Assembly: GCF_048751585.1 (NCBI RefSeq)
Contig: NZ_JAZHOB010000009.1
Location: forward strand, 1 to 64,000
DNA length: 64,000 nt
DNA from: G025836975 sp048751585
Lineage (GTDB): Bacteria; Pseudomonadota; Gammaproteobacteria; Burkholderiales; Burkholderiaceae_B
Reading direction: 5' to 3'
Below the pieces are notes generated by a model, which was not told the origin of the DNA, did not search any database, and saw only the letters and a list, made by a program, of their open reading frames with translations. The position numbers and the translations under genes are program-made. This document shows, piece by piece, positions 16,590 through 25,985 of the stretch. Position 1 is the first letter of the stretch, and every line of letters starts with the position of its first letter.

Positions 16590-17837
16590 ATGCAGAAAGA
16601 ATCAGGCGGCCTACCGTTCATTGAACTACCCAAGGTCGACGGGCAAGAGGGGATTTCCCTGCTAAAGGGCATGCAAGTCATCGACTTGAGCACATCTATC
16701 GCCGGTCCGTACGGCACGCAATTGCTTGCCGACCTGGGGGCCACGGTGATCAAGGTCGAAAAGCCGGGGGTGGGCGACGATGCCCGCCACTGGGGGCCCC
16801 CATTCATCCATGGCGAATCGCCTTGGTATCTCAGCGTCAACCGCAACAAGCACAGTCTGATGTTGGATCTAACGCACCAGAAAGGTCTTGAGCTGCTGGA
16901 AAGACTGTTATCGCAAGCTGATGTGCTCGTGGTCAATATGACGGCGCGCGTGCAGAAGAAGCTGGGAATCGACTACGCGCGGCTGGGCCCCAAGTTCCCC
17001 CGCCTGATCCATGCTTCGCTGACAGGCTTTGGGTTGCGCGGAAAGCGCAGCCACCTGCCCTGCTACGACCTTATCGCCGAGGGCTATTCCGGCGTCATGG
17101 ACCTGACCGGCGAAGCGGAAAACGATCCGCAAAAGGTAGGCACGCCCGCCGCCGATCTGCTTGCGGGGCAGGATGTGGCCATGGCGGTCACCGCCGCATA
17201 CGCCGCGCGCGAGCGCACCGGGAAAGGGGCTGAAATCGACGTATCCATGCAAGCCAGCATGACGCGCTTCATGGCGCCGCGCCTGCTGTCCTATTTAAGC
17301 TCCGACGAATTGCCCGGACGCTCGGGTGGCAAGGACTCCGTCATCGCCATTTACCAGGTATTCGATACCGCGGACAAGCAAATTTCCCTTGGGCTGGGCA
17401 ACGACGCGATATGGCGCCGCTTCTGGGCGGCCATGGGAAAGCCGGAGGTCGGCGAAAACCCACGCTACGCCTCCAATGCGGATCGCCGCAGCCACCGGGA
17501 CGAAATCGTCGCCATGATTGCCGATATCCTGCGCTCCAAGCCGCGAGACGAGTGGCTGGGCATACTGGCCGGGAACCGGATACCGGCCGGTCCCATCAAC
17601 CGCCTGGACGACGTGGCCAGGGATGAGGATTTGCTGGAACAGCAATTTCTGTATCAGGCACAGACGGCCAACGGGCCGGTACCGCAAGTCGGCTTGGGTA
17701 TTACCATCGACGGTGGGGCCGTGGTGCACCGGAAATCGCCGCCTTCGCTGGGCGAAGATACGGAAAACATCCTGAGCAATATGCTCAAGCTGTCGCCCGA
17801 CGAGATTCAGCAACTGAGAGATGCCGGCGCGGTATGA
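16590..17837 (+). CDS. CaiB/BaiF family III CoA-transferase
   Basis: This is a 415-residue enzyme with a ~20-residue N-terminal extension before GMQVIDLSTSIAGPYGTQLLADLGATVIKVE. The catalytic Asp is in PAADLLAG (residue ~179), followed by ERTGKGAEIDVSM. The second half contains GNDAIWRRFWAAMGKPE and IPAGPINRLDDVARD. As first gene of the nine-gene operon directly behind the sigma-54 promoter, it and the CoA ligase after it give two possible routes to activate the substrate. Confidence 0.93.
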   Translation: MQKESGGLPFIELPKVDGQEGISLLKGMQVIDLSTSIAGPYGTQLLADLGATVIKVEKPGVGDDARHWGPPFIHGESPWYLSVNRNKHSLMLDLTHQKGLELLERLLSQADVLVVNMTARVQKKLGIDYARLGPKFPRLIHASLTGFGLRGKRSHLPCYDLIAEGYSGVMDLTGEAENDPQKVGTPAADLLAGQDVAMAVTAAYAARERTGKGAEIDVSMQASMTRFMAPRLLSYLSSDELPGRSGGKDSVIAIYQVFDTADKQISLGLGNDAIWRRFWAAMGKPEVGENPRYASNADRRSHRDEIVAMIADILRSKPRDEWLGILAGNRIPAGPINRLDDVARDEDLLEQQFLYQAQTANGPVPQVGLGITIDGGAVVHRKSPPSLGEDTENILSNMLKLSPDEIQQLRDAGAV

Positions 17838-17877
17838 GCGCGGCACAGTGATTTGACCAGATACACAGAGGACCTTC

Positions 17878-19584
17878 ATGAACACCATTCTGACTTTGCA
17901 TGACCCCCAGACCGCGCGCGAGAATTACCTTAGCGGCGTGTGGCACCAGGATACGATGTATTCCCTGGCCCGGGAGCATGCTCGCACACGACCCAATGCC
18001 TGCGCCCTGCGCGACCCATACCAGCGCCTGACTTGGCGGGAAGCGCTTGCCAGCGTGGACGCCATCGCCGAGGGCCTCTATCAGGGCGGGCTGCGACGCG
18101 GCGACCGTGTAGCGGTATGGCTGCCGAATCGTATCGAGTCCGTACTGGTATTCCTGGCGTGCTCGCGCAATGGCTATGTGTGCTGCCCATCGCTGCACCA
18201 GAACTATACAAACGCCGAAATCGTCAAGCTTCTCAAGCGTATTCGCTGCAAGGCCTTGTTCTCGCAGCCCGGCTACGGCGCGGATTCAGATCGCTATTCG
18301 ATTTTTGAAGAATCCAAGGAAATCACCACGCTGAAACAAATCTATGCGCTGACACCGCAAGGCGGCGGGCCGGACGGCAGGTCTTTGCCGACGGGGGCGC
18401 TGCCCTTCCCGGATCATACCAACGGCATGGAAATCACCAGCGCCCCTGTGCTCGACCCCGACAAGGTCGTGTATCTGGCATTTACCTCCGGCACGACGGG
18501 CGAGCCCAAGGGCGTGATGCATAGCGACAATACCCTGCTTGCCAATGGGCGCGCCCTGGTCACGGACTGGAAGCACGATTCATCGACGATACTGCTTACG
18601 CTCAGCCCCATGAGCCACCATATCGGCACCGTCGGCCTGGAACAATCGCTGGTCGCGGGCACGGAACTGGTGCTGCACAACCCGGCGGCAAGCCGATCCG
18701 CACTGGATTGGACGATTGAAACCGGCGCCACTTATGTGATGGGCGTGCCGACGCATGCCATGGACATGCTGACGGCGGTGCGCGAAAGAGGGCTCAGCCG
18801 CCTGGGGAACGTGAATGTCTTCTACATGGCCGGCGCCACCATTCCCCGGGAAGTCGCCCAGCGCTTCCTGGACTTGGGGATCAAACCCCAGAACGTTTAC
18901 GGCATGACCGAAAACGGGTCGCACCAGTACACGCTACCCAGCGACGACAACAACACCATCGTGTCGACCTGCGGTCGCGCATGCAAAGGCTATGAAATCA
19001 AGATCTTCAATGCCGAGAATCCCGACATCGAGGCAGGCGTAGGCGAAACGGGGGAAATCGGCGGGCGCGGCGGGGTGCTGACGCTGGGCTACTACGATAA
19101 CCAGGATGCAACCGAGAAATCGTTCAATTCATCCGGCTGGTTCTTGAGCGGCGACCTGGGCACGCTGGACGAAAACGGCTGCCTGCACGTGGTGGGGCGC
19201 AAGAAGGACCTGATCATCCGCGGCGGCCACAATATTTATCCCTCCCAGATCGAGGACCTGGCGCACCGCCACCCCAACATACTGAAATCCGCCGCCTTCG
19301 CGGTGCCCGACGACAGGCTGGGCGAAAAGGTGTGCCTGGCCGTGATCTTCGCCTCCGGCACGTCGATGAGCGCCAAGGAAGTCCTGCAACATCTGCACGA
19401 TGCCGGCCTGTCGAAATACGACATGCCCGAGTACTTCATCGCGATGGACGCTTTCCCGCTCACGCCCAGCGGCAAAATCCTGAAGCGCGAAATGATCGAA
19501 TGGCTGAAGGACGGCAGGCTCGCACCGGCGCCAGTACGCTGGAAGGCGGAAGCCAAGTCCAACAACGAAGGAGTGTCCGCATGA
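17878..19584 (+). CDS. AMP-dependent acyl-CoA synthetase
   Basis: This 568-residue adenylate-forming enzyme makes an acyl-CoA from acid, ATP and CoA. The A3 phosphate-binding motif YLAFTSGTTGEPKG lies at ~200-212. Then come NVYGMTENGSHQYTLPS near 340 (A5), SGWFLSGDLGTLDENG and GRKKDLIIRGGHNIYPSQIE (A7/A8 hinge), and the catalytic Lys in PLTPSGKILKREM near 540. It resembles medium-chain or cyclohexanecarboxylate ligases. Its stop overlaps the next gene as ATGA, so expression is coupled with the beta-oxidation enzymes that follow. Confidence 0.93.
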   Translation: MNTILTLHDPQTARENYLSGVWHQDTMYSLAREHARTRPNACALRDPYQRLTWREALASVDAIAEGLYQGGLRRGDRVAVWLPNRIESVLVFLACSRNGYVCCPSLHQNYTNAEIVKLLKRIRCKALFSQPGYGADSDRYSIFEESKEITTLKQIYALTPQGGGPDGRSLPTGALPFPDHTNGMEITSAPVLDPDKVVYLAFTSGTTGEPKGVMHSDNTLLANGRALVTDWKHDSSTILLTLSPMSHHIGTVGLEQSLVAGTELVLHNPAASRSALDWTIETGATYVMGVPTHAMDMLTAVRERGLSRLGNVNVFYMAGATIPREVAQRFLDLGIKPQNVYGMTENGSHQYTLPSDDNNTIVSTCGRACKGYEIKIFNAENPDIEAGVGETGEIGGRGGVLTLGYYDNQDATEKSFNSSGWFLSGDLGTLDENGCLHVVGRKKDLIIRGGHNIYPSQIEDLAHRHPNILKSAAFAVPDDRLGEKVCLAVIFASGTSMSAKEVLQHLHDAGLSKYDMPEYFIAMDAFPLTPSGKILKREMIEWLKDGRLAPAPVRWKAEAKSNNEGVSA

Positions 19585-20351
19585 CGGTCCAGCTTGACTA
19601 CAGCAATGAATTTGCCCACATCACCCTGAACCGCCCCAAAGTGCTGAACGCACTGAGCTTTCAGGTGCTTGCGGAATTGAGCGAGCTGCTGGCCAAGGTG
19701 GCCGCCTCCGATGCGCGCGGGCTCATCATCACCGGCGAGGGCGAAAAGGCATTCTGCGCCGGCGCCGACATCCCTGAACTGATGAACCGGCCGCTCATGC
19801 AGGAGCTCAAAGGGGCGGAGCAAGGCCAGGAGGTTTTCAAGCAGATCGCGGCCCTCAAGATACCATCCGTAGCGGTCATTCATGGATATGCCTTTGGCGG
19901 CGGGCTGGAGCTCGCCTTGGCATGCACCTTCCGCGTCGCCACCGATCGCGCCCGCATGGGCTTGCCCGAAGTCAAGCTTGGCCTGATCCCCGGATACGGG
20001 GGAACGCAGCGCCTGCCCAGGCTGGTGGGCGAGGGCCGCGCGCTGGACATGATTCTGTCCGGCCGGACGGTCGCCGCCGACGAAGCCGAGCGCATCGGCC
20101 TGGTCAACCGCCTGGATAACGAGGGTAGACCTTTGGAGATCGGCAAGCGCTTTCTTGAACCTTATCTCAAGCATAGCCTTTGCGCCTTGTACTTCGCGCG
20201 GGAAGCCGTACAGCGCGGCGGCCAGGTGGCGCTTGATGACGGCTTGCGTATCGAGCGCGATCTGTCCACGCTCGCCTACCGTAGCCAGGATGCGGCTGAA
20301 GGGCTCAGCGCATTCGTCGAAAAACGCCCCCCTTCTTTCAAGGACAACTGA
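19581..20351 (+). CDS. Enoyl-CoA hydratase (crotonase family)
   Basis: The 256-residue protein starts at 19581 inside the ligase stop (ATGA). Oxyanion-hole segments are FCAGADIPELMNR and IHGYAFGGGLELALACTFRVA. The first catalytic Glu is in GLPEVKLGLIPGYGGTQRLPR near residue 130. The second position reads RALDMILSG, an Asp where hydratases usually have Glu, so isomerase or slow hydratase activity is possible. The C-terminus FVEKRPPSFKDN is typical. It would act between the dehydrogenase at 21147 and the 3-hydroxyacyl-CoA dehydrogenase at 22319 of the same operon. Confidence 0.92.
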   Translation: MTVQLDYSNEFAHITLNRPKVLNALSFQVLAELSELLAKVAASDARGLIITGEGEKAFCAGADIPELMNRPLMQELKGAEQGQEVFKQIAALKIPSVAVIHGYAFGGGLELALACTFRVATDRARMGLPEVKLGLIPGYGGTQRLPRLVGEGRALDMILSGRTVAADEAERIGLVNRLDNEGRPLEIGKRFLEPYLKHSLCALYFAREAVQRGGQVALDDGLRIERDLSTLAYRSQDAAEGLSAFVEKRPPSFKDN

Positions 20352-20354
20352 AGC

Positions 20355-21101
20355 ATGAAAGGTGAACTCATATACGTAACGGGCGCGAGCCGAGGCATCG
20401 GCGCCATGATCGCGTACGAACTTGCCAGCCGCGGGTTCGAGGTGGGCTGCCTGTCCCGGTCTGGCGGCAAGCCCCGGCTTGACGACGTCCCGGACGAGAT
20501 TGCCGCGCGCTGGCATCCCGTGGCATGCGACGTCATGGACGGCGATGCACTGAACAAGGCCATACTGGCGCTGCGCGATAAATTGGAGATCCCCGTTCGC
20601 GGCCTGGTCAACAATGCCGGCCTGCACACCGAGATGCCCACCATCGACCTGCCCATGGACGAATTCCGCAAGCTGATGGACATCAACGCGGTAGCCCTCC
20701 TGCGCGCCTGCCAGATCGTGCACCCCGTGCTGAAGGAAAACGGAGGCGGCACGATAGTGAACATCGGCTCCTTCTATGACAAGCTGGGGGTCAAGCGCAA
20801 CGTGGCTTATTGCGCCTCCAAGGCCGCAGTGGGCGCGATTACGCGCTGCCTGGCGGTGGAATGGGCGCGGGACGGTATTCAGGTCGTCGACGTGGCGCCC
20901 GGATACATCGCAACAGACTTGAATCGCGAGGCCATGGAGTCCGGCCCGTTGAAAGCCTACCTGGAAAAACGAATTCCCCGCAAGACACCCGGTTCCGCAA
21001 AAGACGTCGCCGTACTGGTTTCGTCCTTGTTCCAAGAGGGCATGGGTTTTCTAAGCGGCGAGACCATCTACATCGACGGCGCGCAAAGCGTGTCGGTATG
21101 A
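20355..21101 (+). CDS. Short-chain dehydrogenase/reductase
   Basis: This classical 248-residue SDR has the cofactor motif TGASRGIGAMIAYELASRG at residues ~9-27, NNAG near 90, the catalytic Ser region VNIGSFYDKLG, YCASKAAVG as the YxxxK pair near 155, and a C-terminal FLSGETIYIDGAQSVSV. It reduces or oxidises a hydroxyl/keto group, possibly at a ring or beta position of the acyl-CoA. The Arg after TGAS and no acidic residue at the end of beta-2 hint at NADP. It begins 3 bp after the crotonase stop within the sigma-54 operon. Confidence 0.93.
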   Translation: MKGELIYVTGASRGIGAMIAYELASRGFEVGCLSRSGGKPRLDDVPDEIAARWHPVACDVMDGDALNKAILALRDKLEIPVRGLVNNAGLHTEMPTIDLPMDEFRKLMDINAVALLRACQIVHPVLKENGGGTIVNIGSFYDKLGVKRNVAYCASKAAVGAITRCLAVEWARDGIQVVDVAPGYIATDLNREAMESGPLKAYLEKRIPRKTPGSAKDVAVLVSSLFQEGMGFLSGETIYIDGAQSVSV

Positions 21102-21146
21102 CAAGTGCACATCAGTGCACAAGCATGAAATTCTAAAGGAGAGAGC

Positions 21147-22322
21147 GTGAATATACTGGAACGTCTGGATGCGGGGCTGTCCCTTGCGGACGAAGAGCGC
21201 ATGCTGCTCGATTCGGTGCGAGAACTGGCCACATCCGAGTTGGCCCCCAGGGCGGCGGCCTACGACAAGAATAGCGAGTTCCCCTGGGAGAACATCAAGG
21301 CGATCAACAACCTGGGCTTGAACGCCATGTTCATCCCGGAAGAGTACGGCGGCATGCCGCTGTCTTACCGCTGCTATCTGGCCTGCGTTCGCGAAGTATC
21401 GAAGGCTTGCGCATCGACGGGCATCATCTGGGCCACGAACTTTCATGCGATCAAGCCGGTCATTCAATACGGCTCGCATGAACTCAAGTCGCGCATTCTT
21501 CCCCGTATCGCGGAAGGAGGCCTGGCGGCCCTGGTCATTACCGAACCCTCCGCGGGCTCCGACGCCACCGGCATGAAGACGCAGTTCCGTGAAGACGGCG
21601 ACGACATCGTCGTGGATGGGCAAAAGATCTTCATCAGCAACGGTGACGTGGCCGACGTATACGTCGTATTCGGCAAGTGGGCGGGCGTGGACAGCGCCAA
21701 GGAGGCCATTAGCGCCGTCGTCATCGAAAAAGGCACGCCAGGGCTGACGGTGACCGGCACGGAACACAAGATGGGCACGCGCGCATCGGGAACCGCCTCG
21801 CTGTCTTTCGAAGGCTGCCGCATTCCACGCGCCAACCTTCTGGCACCCGCCGGCGAGGGGCTGCGCGTGCTGCTTGCCTCCTTGAACAAATCGCGCCCCA
21901 GTGTTGCGGCCCATGCACTGGGTATCGCACGAGCGGCATTCGAAGACGCCACCGCCTATATCAACGACAGGCGCCAGTCCGGCCGGCGCATCCTGGAGTT
22001 CCAGGGCGTGCAGTTCATGCTGGCCGACCTGGCGGCCGAGCTTGCCCTCTGCGAGAACTGGCTCTGGCATGTCGCCGACCTGGTGGACCGCAACGTGGAA
22101 GACATGGGCATCGAGGCGTCGATACTGAAACTGAGGGCAACCGACCTGGCCATGCGCATGACGACCGATGCCGTCCAGTTGCATGGCGGCTACGGCTATT
22201 GCCAGGATTTCCGTGCGGAGCGGCTTATGCGCGATGCGAAGATCACCCAGATATGGGAAGGAACGAACCAGATCCATCGCCAGTTGATCGGCCGCAGCTT
22301 TCTGAACAAGGAGAAAAAATGA
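21147..22322 (+). CDS. Acyl-CoA dehydrogenase
   Basis: The 391-residue flavoenzyme starts with GTG behind a good AAGGAG. Middle-domain motifs are ITEPSAGSDATGMKTQF and VDGQKIFISNGDVADVYVV; the FAD/C-terminal segment is QLHGGYGYCQDFRAERLMRDAKI. The catalytic base is the Glu of QIWEGTNQIHR near residue 375, as in short- and medium-chain enzymes. It supplies the first oxidation step of the operon. The 45-bp gap before it holds a small GTGCAC repeat; its own stop overlaps the next start as ATGA. Confidence 0.94.
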   Translation: MNILERLDAGLSLADEERMLLDSVRELATSELAPRAAAYDKNSEFPWENIKAINNLGLNAMFIPEEYGGMPLSYRCYLACVREVSKACASTGIIWATNFHAIKPVIQYGSHELKSRILPRIAEGGLAALVITEPSAGSDATGMKTQFREDGDDIVVDGQKIFISNGDVADVYVVFGKWAGVDSAKEAISAVVIEKGTPGLTVTGTEHKMGTRASGTASLSFEGCRIPRANLLAPAGEGLRVLLASLNKSRPSVAAHALGIARAAFEDATAYINDRRQSGRRILEFQGVQFMLADLAAELALCENWLWHVADLVDRNVEDMGIEASILKLRATDLAMRMTTDAVQLHGGYGYCQDFRAERLMRDAKITQIWEGTNQIHRQLIGRSFLNKEKK

Positions 22323-23194
22323 GCGAGATCAAAACAGTCGGGGTCGTTGGCAGCGGCACGATGGGCACCGGCATCGCCATCGTGGTGGCGCGGGCCGGCT
22401 TTAAAGTCGTCGTGCTGGACGCAAGACAAGAGGCGCTTGACCACGCGCGAGATCAAGCCGCCGCCTTCCTGGCCAAGTCCGTAGCGCGGGGCAAGCTGGA
22501 AAAGGGGCGCGACGAGGCCATCATGGCGCAATGGACCGGCACGTCGCAAGCGGAAGACCTGAAGGAATGCGACTTGATCATCGAGGCCGTGTTCGAAGAC
22601 CTCAAGGTCAAGCACGAGCTGTTTGCGAAACTGAACGCCATCTGCCCGCCGCACACTATTTTCGCCTCCAACACGTCCACCATCTCGATCACGGAAATCG
22701 CCGGCGGCAGCGGGCGCGCGGACCGGGTGGTGGGCATGCACTTCTGCCTGCCCGCCCAGTTGATGAAGCTGGTGGAGATGTCGCCGGGATTGACGACATC
22801 CGATGCAACCTTCGATGCCGCCTGGGCATTCTGCGAAGCGATGGGGCAAAAGCCGGTCAAGACGCGGGATACGCCGGGATTCATCCTGAACTACTTCCTG
22901 ATTCCCTGGCATAACGACGTCATCAATATGGTGGACCAGGGCGTGGCCGAGCCCGCCGACATCGATCTGGCCGTGAAGACCGCGCTGGGCTATCCCCTGG
23001 GGCCGCTGGAACTGCTCGACATGGTGGGCATGGACACCCAGAAGCTGCTGTCCGACGCCATGTACGGCCTGACCAATGAGCCCAGGGCGGCATGCCCGCC
23101 TTTGGTCAAGCGCATGATAGGCGCCGGCAAGCTGGGCAGGAAAAGCGGCGAAGGCTTCCATGCCTATGGCAACAACAAGATTTTCGGGGCATGA
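22319..23194 (+). CDS. 3-hydroxyacyl-CoA dehydrogenase (3-hydroxybutyryl-CoA type)
   Basis: This is a 291-residue NAD-dependent enzyme: Rossmann motif TVGVVGSGTMGTGIAIVVARAGFKVVVLD, EAVFEDLKVKHELFAKL, FASNTSTISITEIA, then VVGMHFCLPAQLMKLVEM with the catalytic His, and C-terminal ALGYPLGPLELLDMVGMDT. It oxidises the 3-hydroxyacyl-CoA made by the crotonase. The start at 22319 overlaps the dehydrogenase stop. It is followed with ATGA overlap by a second, C-domain-only protein, so the two may form a mixed complex. Confidence 0.94.
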   Translation: MSEIKTVGVVGSGTMGTGIAIVVARAGFKVVVLDARQEALDHARDQAAAFLAKSVARGKLEKGRDEAIMAQWTGTSQAEDLKECDLIIEAVFEDLKVKHELFAKLNAICPPHTIFASNTSTISITEIAGGSGRADRVVGMHFCLPAQLMKLVEMSPGLTTSDATFDAAWAFCEAMGQKPVKTRDTPGFILNYFLIPWHNDVINMVDQGVAEPADIDLAVKTALGYPLGPLELLDMVGMDTQKLLSDAMYGLTNEPRAACPPLVKRMIGAGKLGRKSGEGFHAYGNNKIFGA

Positions 23195-23850
23195 AAGACA
23201 TGAGCTATCAAATCATCCAACAAGGCGAGAGCCTCTCCTTTCCCGAAACGCATGCTTTCGTCGAGGCCGCATCCAGCCTGGGCGACGCCGTGGTGCTGCT
23301 GGGCAGCGAAGCCGGCCAGGCATGGCGGCAAGGTCTTGAACAGACCGCCGGCAAAGCCTTCATCGCCATCGAACTGGACACGGAATGCCTGGGCGTGCAC
23401 ACCGGCGAGGACGAAGGCCCCGCCAACGTCGTGGGGTTCGCGCGGTTCCGCCTGGGCGACGATGCGCCGACCAATCTTGTGGAACTGGTGAAGAAGCCTT
23501 TTACGGACGCGACGGCGGTACAGGCCGCCAAATCCGCCTTCGAGGCAGCCGGCCTGATCGTGGCCGTCTGCAACGACTTCCCCGGCCGTATCCTCAACCG
23601 CCTGCTGCGCCCCTACTACAACGCCGCACTGCGGCGCCTTGACGAGGGCCTTGCCTCGGCGGCCGACATGGACAAAACGCTATGCCTGGGGCTGGGCTAC
23701 CCGGAAGGGCCCATCACCTTGCTCAAGCGCAGCGGACTGCATCACCACTACCGCGTCACCCAGGCTCTATACGAGGCGTTGGGCCAGGAAGCCTATGCCC
23801 CGGCGCGGCGGGCACAGGTGGCCTGGGCCCGCCACAGGACGGCAACATGA
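23191..23850 (+). CDS. Stand-alone 3-hydroxyacyl-CoA dehydrogenase C-terminal-domain protein
   Basis: The 219-residue protein is related to the helical C-terminal domain of 3-hydroxyacyl-CoA dehydrogenases (NDFPGRILNRLLRPYYNAALRRLDEGLASAADMDKTLCLGLGYPEGPITLLKRSGL). Its own N-terminal ~90 residues lack a Rossmann GxGxxG motif. It cannot bind NAD in the usual way, so a dimerisation, substrate-positioning or regulatory role with the preceding enzyme is inferred. Both flanking junctions are ATGA overlaps, which argues that it is a real coupled gene. A second ATG at 23200 is an alternative start. Confidence 0.82.
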   Translation: MKDMSYQIIQQGESLSFPETHAFVEAASSLGDAVVLLGSEAGQAWRQGLEQTAGKAFIAIELDTECLGVHTGEDEGPANVVGFARFRLGDDAPTNLVELVKKPFTDATAVQAAKSAFEAAGLIVAVCNDFPGRILNRLLRPYYNAALRRLDEGLASAADMDKTLCLGLGYPEGPITLLKRSGLHHHYRVTQALYEALGQEAYAPARRAQVAWARHRTAT

Positions 23851-24983
23851 CCCAACCCCTTGCAGGCATCAAGGTGCTGGATTTCAGCACCCTATTGCCC
23901 GGCCCCATGTGCACCCTGATGCTGGCGGAAGCCGGCGCGGAGGTCATCAAGCTTGAACGCGCCGCGGGCGATGAAATGCGCAGCTACGAACCGCGTTTAG
24001 GCGACGACAGCGTGAACTTCGTCCTGTTGAACCGGGGCAAGCGATCGGTCTGCCTGGACCTCAAGGCGGACGCTGACCGAGCCCAGGTGCTTGCGCTGGC
24101 GCGGGACGCGGACATCGTGGTCGAGCAGTTCCGGCCCGGCGTCATGCAGCGCCTGGGGCTGGACTACGAGTCCTTGTCGCAGATCAACCCGCGCATCATC
24201 TATTGCTCCATCACGACCTACGGCCAGTACGGCCCCAAGGCGCGCCGGGCCGCGCACGACCTTAATTTCCAGGCCGAAACGGGCATGCTGGCGCTTTCCG
24301 CCGACGCAAGCGGCACACCCATGGTGCCGCCCACGCTCACGGGAGACCTTGCCGGGGGTACCTACCCTGCGCTGTTCAACATAATGCTGGCCTTGCGCCA
24401 GCGTGATCTGGATGGCAAGGGGCAGCACCTGGATATCTCGATGACGGACAACCTGTTCACCCTGATGTACTGGGGATTGGGCAATGGTTGGGCGGCGGGC
24501 CAATGGCCGCGCCCCGGCAATGAGCTGGTGACGGGCGGCTCGGTGCGTTACGCCATCTACAAGACGTTGGACGGACGGTTTCTTTCCGCCGCTCCGCTGG
24601 AAGACCGTTTCTGGGAAGCCTTCCTGTCGCTGATCGGCGCGCCGGCGCTACTCGACGAATCCGATGAAAACGTCATACGCGCCGAAGTGACGCGCATTAT
24701 TGCGTCACAGCCGGCCGCGCACTGGATACAGTGCTTCGAAGGCCAAGACGTATGCGTATCCGAGGTCGTCAACCTTGAACAGGCCGTGCAAGACCCGCAT
24801 TTCAAGGAACGGGGCATCTTCGAACGGGAAGTCGCCACCCGCGACGGTCAAGTCCTGACCGCGCTTCCCGTTCCGGTTTGCGCGGCGTTCAGGTCTCCCG
24901 AGACACGCATCGCCGCGCCGTCATTGGGCGAACATACGAAAGACGTACTAGCCAGTACAAAAACAGGAGGCAATACGCAATGA
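23847..24983 (+). CDS. CaiB/BaiF family III CoA-transferase
   Basis: This 378-residue enzyme of the alpha-methylacyl-CoA racemase-like branch opens with IKVLDFSTLLPGPMCTLMLAEAGAEVIKLE and LLNRGKRSVCLDLK. The Asp of TLTGDLAGG (residue ~157) is in the catalytic position, followed by GKGQHLDISM. The LPGP opening and short length resemble 27382-28518 more than the other transferases here. A racemase role on an alpha-methylacyl-CoA is a reasonable alternative to CoA transfer. It overlaps both neighbours by ATGA. Confidence 0.92.
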   Translation: MTQPLAGIKVLDFSTLLPGPMCTLMLAEAGAEVIKLERAAGDEMRSYEPRLGDDSVNFVLLNRGKRSVCLDLKADADRAQVLALARDADIVVEQFRPGVMQRLGLDYESLSQINPRIIYCSITTYGQYGPKARRAAHDLNFQAETGMLALSADASGTPMVPPTLTGDLAGGTYPALFNIMLALRQRDLDGKGQHLDISMTDNLFTLMYWGLGNGWAAGQWPRPGNELVTGGSVRYAIYKTLDGRFLSAAPLEDRFWEAFLSLIGAPALLDESDENVIRAEVTRIIASQPAAHWIQCFEGQDVCVSEVVNLEQAVQDPHFKERGIFEREVATRDGQVLTALPVPVCAAFRSPETRIAAPSLGEHTKDVLASTKTGGNTQ

Positions 24984-25969
24984 AAGCTGTTGTTATTCAC
25001 GATTTCGCCGAGCCCGAGGATTTGGGCATCGAAGAATTCCCCCAGCCGCAGCCCGCTGCGGAAGAAGTCCTGATCCACGTTACCCATGCCGGCATCAATT
25101 TTCCCGACCTGCTGGTCATGACGGGCAAATATCAGAACCTTCCGGAACGCCCCTTCGTTCCGGGCAAGGATGCCGCCGGCAGCATCGCCGCCGTCGGCGC
25201 GGGCGTCACAGGCTTGAAGAAAGGCGACCGTGTGGTTGCCCAGGTCGAGTTCGGCGCCTTTGCCGAGTATGTGGCTGCGCCCGCGGAATCTTGCTACCCC
25301 TTGCCCGACACCATTTCCGACGAGGATGCCGCCGGAATGGGGCTGGTTTACCAGACCGCTTACTTTGCGCTGGTGGAGCGCGGCCAGTTCAAACCGGGCG
25401 AGATCGTCCTGGTCAATGGCGCAGCGGGAGGCGTGGGCGGCGCCGCGATCCAGATCGTCAAGGCCTTGGGCGGCACCGCCCTGGCGGGCGTCGTCGGCGA
25501 GGAACAGGCGCAGGCGGCACGGGCGGTGGGGGCCGACCACATCATCGACCTGGCCGCGCCCAATCTGCGCGACTCGTTGCGGGAGCAGGTGTTTGCCTGC
25601 ACCGGCGGGCATGGCGCGGACGTCGTGCTGGACCCGCTGGGCGACGAAATATTCGACGCGGCAATCAGGGCGGTGGCATGGTGCGGGCGCCTGGTCTGCA
25701 TAGGGTTCGCAGCGGGGCGAATTCCAACGCTTAAAGTCAACTACCTGCTGGTCAAGAACATTGCTGTCACGGGATTGCAATGGAGCGACTACCGGGACCG
25801 CCAACCCGAAAAAGTACGGGAAGTTCAACGACGGCTTTATGAGCTGCACGCCAAAGGGGCACTGAAGCCTCAGATCACCCAGGTACTGCCGCTGGAGCGC
25901 TTTGCTGAACCCTTGCGAGTCATGGCCAATGGCAAGGGACGCGGCAAGTACGTTTTGCGGATGTCCTGA
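24980..25969 (+). CDS. NADPH:quinone oxidoreductase-type medium-chain reductase
   Basis: The 329-residue protein is a zinc-free MDR enzyme: MKAVVIHDFAEPEDLGIEE, then FPDLLVMTGKYQNLPERPFVPGKDAAG, VYQTAYFALVERGQFKPGE near 125, and the cofactor loop VNGAAGGVGGAAIQIVKALGG near 145. It lacks the Cys/Glu set of zinc alcohol dehydrogenases. In a CoA operon it may be an enoyl-CoA or enone reductase rather than a quinone reductase. It ends the nine-gene operon and is followed 17 bp later by a strong hairpin. Confidence 0.93.
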   Translation: MKAVVIHDFAEPEDLGIEEFPQPQPAAEEVLIHVTHAGINFPDLLVMTGKYQNLPERPFVPGKDAAGSIAAVGAGVTGLKKGDRVVAQVEFGAFAEYVAAPAESCYPLPDTISDEDAAGMGLVYQTAYFALVERGQFKPGEIVLVNGAAGGVGGAAIQIVKALGGTALAGVVGEEQAQAARAVGADHIIDLAAPNLRDSLREQVFACTGGHGADVVLDPLGDEIFDAAIRAVAWCGRLVCIGFAAGRIPTLKVNYLLVKNIAVTGLQWSDYRDRQPEKVREVQRRLYELHAKGALKPQITQVLPLERFAEPLRVMANGKGRGKYVLRMS

Positions 25970-25985
25970 CTCGCCTGCTCTTTCA

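Noticed and set aside
19236..21035. 599-codon open frame on the minus strand
   Set aside because: It is the complement of the crotonase and SDR genes, whose motifs and coupled starts are clear; long antisense frames are common in GC-rich DNA.
21105..21120. GTGCAC-ATCA-GTGCAC repeat before the acyl-CoA dehydrogenase
   Set aside because: Short and inside a coupled operon; not distinguishable from chance.
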